From: Hymenobacter sp. ISL-91
GTDB taxonomy: Bacteria > Bacteroidota > Bacteroidia > Cytophagales > Hymenobacteraceae
Reading direction: 5' to 3'
Assembly (NCBI RefSeq): GCF_018613725.1
Contig: NZ_JAGGPS010000042.1
Location: 1-64,000 of the forward strand
DNA: 64,000 nucleotides
Positions 60,533 to 64,000 of this stretch are shown piece by piece. A model generated the notes under the pieces. It had not been told where the DNA came from and did no database searches. It saw only the letters and a program-made list of their open reading frames with translations. Positions within the stretch are counted from its first letter, which is position 1, and every line of letters begins with the position of its first letter. Position numbers and translations under genes: made by a program.

Positions 60533-61661
60533 ATTCCTGGCCGCCACGGCCGCGGCCGGCCTGGTATTGGCCGTGCTGCTGCCCCCGCCCACTCCGGTGC
60601 TGGCCCACGGCGGCGAAGACCACGGCGGCGAAGCCAAGGCCAGTACCGGCGTGGCCCTGACCGACGAGGTGCTGCTGCCCAAGGAAAGCCAGTTCCTGTT
60701 CGAGGTGCGCACCAACCTGGCCACCTACTCCACCACATATAGCCGGGCCACGCTCTACGGCACGGTATCGGCCGCAGCGGGAGGGGAAGGGCGGGTCGTC
60801 GTCCCCCAGACCGGGCGCATCGTCAGCCTGGCCGCCCAGGTGGGAAAAGCCGTCCAGGCCGGGCAGACGCTGGCCGTCATCGAGCAAACGCTCGACGCCA
60901 CCCAGCAAATCGGCCTGAGCACCGAGCGGGCCAACGCCCAGGCGGAGCTGCGGGCCGCCCAGCAGGACTACGCCCGCCTGCAAAGCATTGCCGACATCGC
61001 CGCCCGCAAGGATGTGGTGGCCGCCGAGCTGCGCCTGCGCCAGGCCCGCCAGAACGCTGGCATCTACAATGGCCAGGCCAGCCAGCGGCGCGTCACCATC
61101 ACCTCGCCCGTGAGCGGCACGGTAGACGTGTTTAATCTGGCCGTGGGCCAGCAGGTCAACCAGGGCGACGAGCTGCTGCGCGTCATCAACCCCGGCAAGC
61201 TGCGCGTCGAAGCCCAGGTGTTTGCCCAGGATTTGGCCAAGGTGACGCCCGGCGCCGTGTTCCGGGTGGAAGGCTTGCAGGGACAAGCCGGCGTACCAGC
61301 GCGGCTGGTGGTGTTCAGCAACGTGGTAAATCCCGTGAACCAGGCCCGCCAGCTGGTGCTCGAACTCGACGCCCCGGAAGGCAGCGCCTACCGCGCCGGC
61401 CAGGCCGTGAACGTGCAGGTGGTGGGCCAGACCGGGGGCGGCAAGCCCCAGTTGGTGGTGCCCACCTCGGCCATCACGGATTTGAATGGCAAGCCGGTGG
61501 TCTTCGTGCACACCGAGCCCGAGCGGTTTAAGATTTGCCTCGTGCAGCCGGGGGCCGTCAACGGCCAGCAGACCGTGCTCGTGCAGGGGCAAGTCAACGA
61601 AAACGACCGGGTGGTCACGGCCGGCACCTACCAGCTCAAATCCATCTACCTCAACCAGTAG
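60516..61661 (+). CDS. RND efflux periplasmic adaptor (CusB/CzcB-like)
   Basis: 381 residues. N-terminal membrane/signal segment, then AHGGEDHGG, a short metal-binding stretch. The barrel-sandwich/coiled-coil core is visible in GRIVSLAAQVGKAVQAGQTL, TSPVSGTVDVFNLAVGQQVN and QLVVPTSAITDLNGKPVVFV. It bridges the inner-membrane RND pump and the TolC-type duct and can hand metal to the pump. Gene order TolC, accessory, adaptor, RND supports the heavy-metal efflux assignment. Confidence 0.87.
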   Translation: MKTTHKFLAATAAAGLVLAVLLPPPTPVLAHGGEDHGGEAKASTGVALTDEVLLPKESQFLFEVRTNLATYSTTYSRATLYGTVSAAAGGEGRVVVPQTGRIVSLAAQVGKAVQAGQTLAVIEQTLDATQQIGLSTERANAQAELRAAQQDYARLQSIADIAARKDVVAAELRLRQARQNAGIYNGQASQRRVTITSPVSGTVDVFNLAVGQQVNQGDELLRVINPGKLRVEAQVFAQDLAKVTPGAVFRVEGLQGQAGVPARLVVFSNVVNPVNQARQLVLELDAPEGSAYRAGQAVNVQVVGQTGGGKPQLVVPTSAITDLNGKPVVFVHTEPERFKICLVQPGAVNGQQTVLVQGQVNENDRVVTAGTYQLKSIYLNQ

Positions 61662-61684
61662 CTTTTATGAGCTATTAGCTGATA

Positions 61685-61744
61685 GCTGTTAGCTGTTAGC
61701 TTTTTTGAACAAGAGCTAACGGCTAAGAGCTAGTAGCTAACAGC
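61685..61744. repeat. Inverted/direct GCTNTTAGCT repeats between adaptor and RND genes
   Basis: GCTGTTAGCT (61685-61694) pairs with AGCTAACAGC (61735-61744), with further AGCTGTTAGC and AGCTAACGGC copies between and a TTTTTT run. It can fold into alternative hairpins within the operon and might tune expression of the RND gene. Confidence 0.55.
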
Positions 61745-61754
61745 CTGCAAACCT

Positions 61755-64000
<2,246 letters not shown>

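Noticed and set aside
57179..61592. Long minus-strand frames (385 and 419 codons) opposite the DUF305, adaptor and accessory genes
   Set aside because: The plus-strand genes are recognisable throughout; the antisense frames are Gly/His/Val-rich shadows.

Overview
The window looks like accessory, plasmid-type DNA from a GC-rich Bacteroidota bacterium, most likely Hymenobacter or a close relative. The evidence is BfmA/BtgA-type and DUF5712-type mobilization proteins, Bacteroidota-style promoters (TTTG then TAnnTTTG), a TonB receptor with a carboxypeptidase-like domain, DUF3703/DUF5990/DUF6122/DUF6088 proteins and an HMA-AraC copper regulator. No rRNA or tRNA gene was seen. The species is inferred, not proven.

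Layout. 0-4.2 kb: the end of an IS630-type transposase and an RHS-like surface protein that it seems to cut short. 4.2-10 kb: a run of mostly single, unrelated, largely unknown genes on both strands, separated by copies of a 34-38 bp imperfect palindrome that always points the same way; this resembles a gene-cassette array. 10.3-12.4 kb: first mobilization pair. 12.4-15.9 kb: no convincing intact gene, probably decayed. 15.9-19.6 kb: two paralogous DNA-binding proteins, an XRE regulator, iterons and a first replication initiator (AP2 domain plus Rep_3).

19.6-23.5 kb: a complete Tn3-family transposon with no cargo, abutting a beheaded ArdC antirestriction gene. 24.6-27.4 kb: small regulator, DUF6088/AbiEi-type regulator behind a 42 bp perfect palindrome, and a Fic enzyme. 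27.4-28.9 kb: ParA, a small partner and AT-rich centromere-like repeats. 29.3-35.3 kb: second mobilization module (BfmA-type, DUF5712 relaxase, VirD4-like coupling protein) followed by a VbhA/VbhT-like antitoxin/Fic pair and two small genes.

35.5-43.4 kb: metal island one: ArsR, MerT-MerP fusion, GDCCVxC protein, DUF3703, Zn/Cd-type P-ATPase, Fur-family regulator, TonB receptor. 43.9-45.7 kb: second Rep_3 initiator with 21-22 bp-spaced iterons. 46-49.7 kb: two unknown genes and a helicase-exonuclease-ParB-like operon whose helicase is truncated by a 274 bp Tn3-derived remnant. 50-64 kb: metal island two (copper/silver type): DUF6122 and DUF305 lipoproteins, HMA-AraC regulator, cupredoxin, CopA, then a long rightward operon of metal-binding secreted proteins and a TolC/adaptor/RND efflux system running off the window end.

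Two initiators, two mobilization modules, mismatched Tn3 flanks and a second inverted Tn3 remnant together suggest a composite plasmid made by fusion and rearrangement of at least two replicons.
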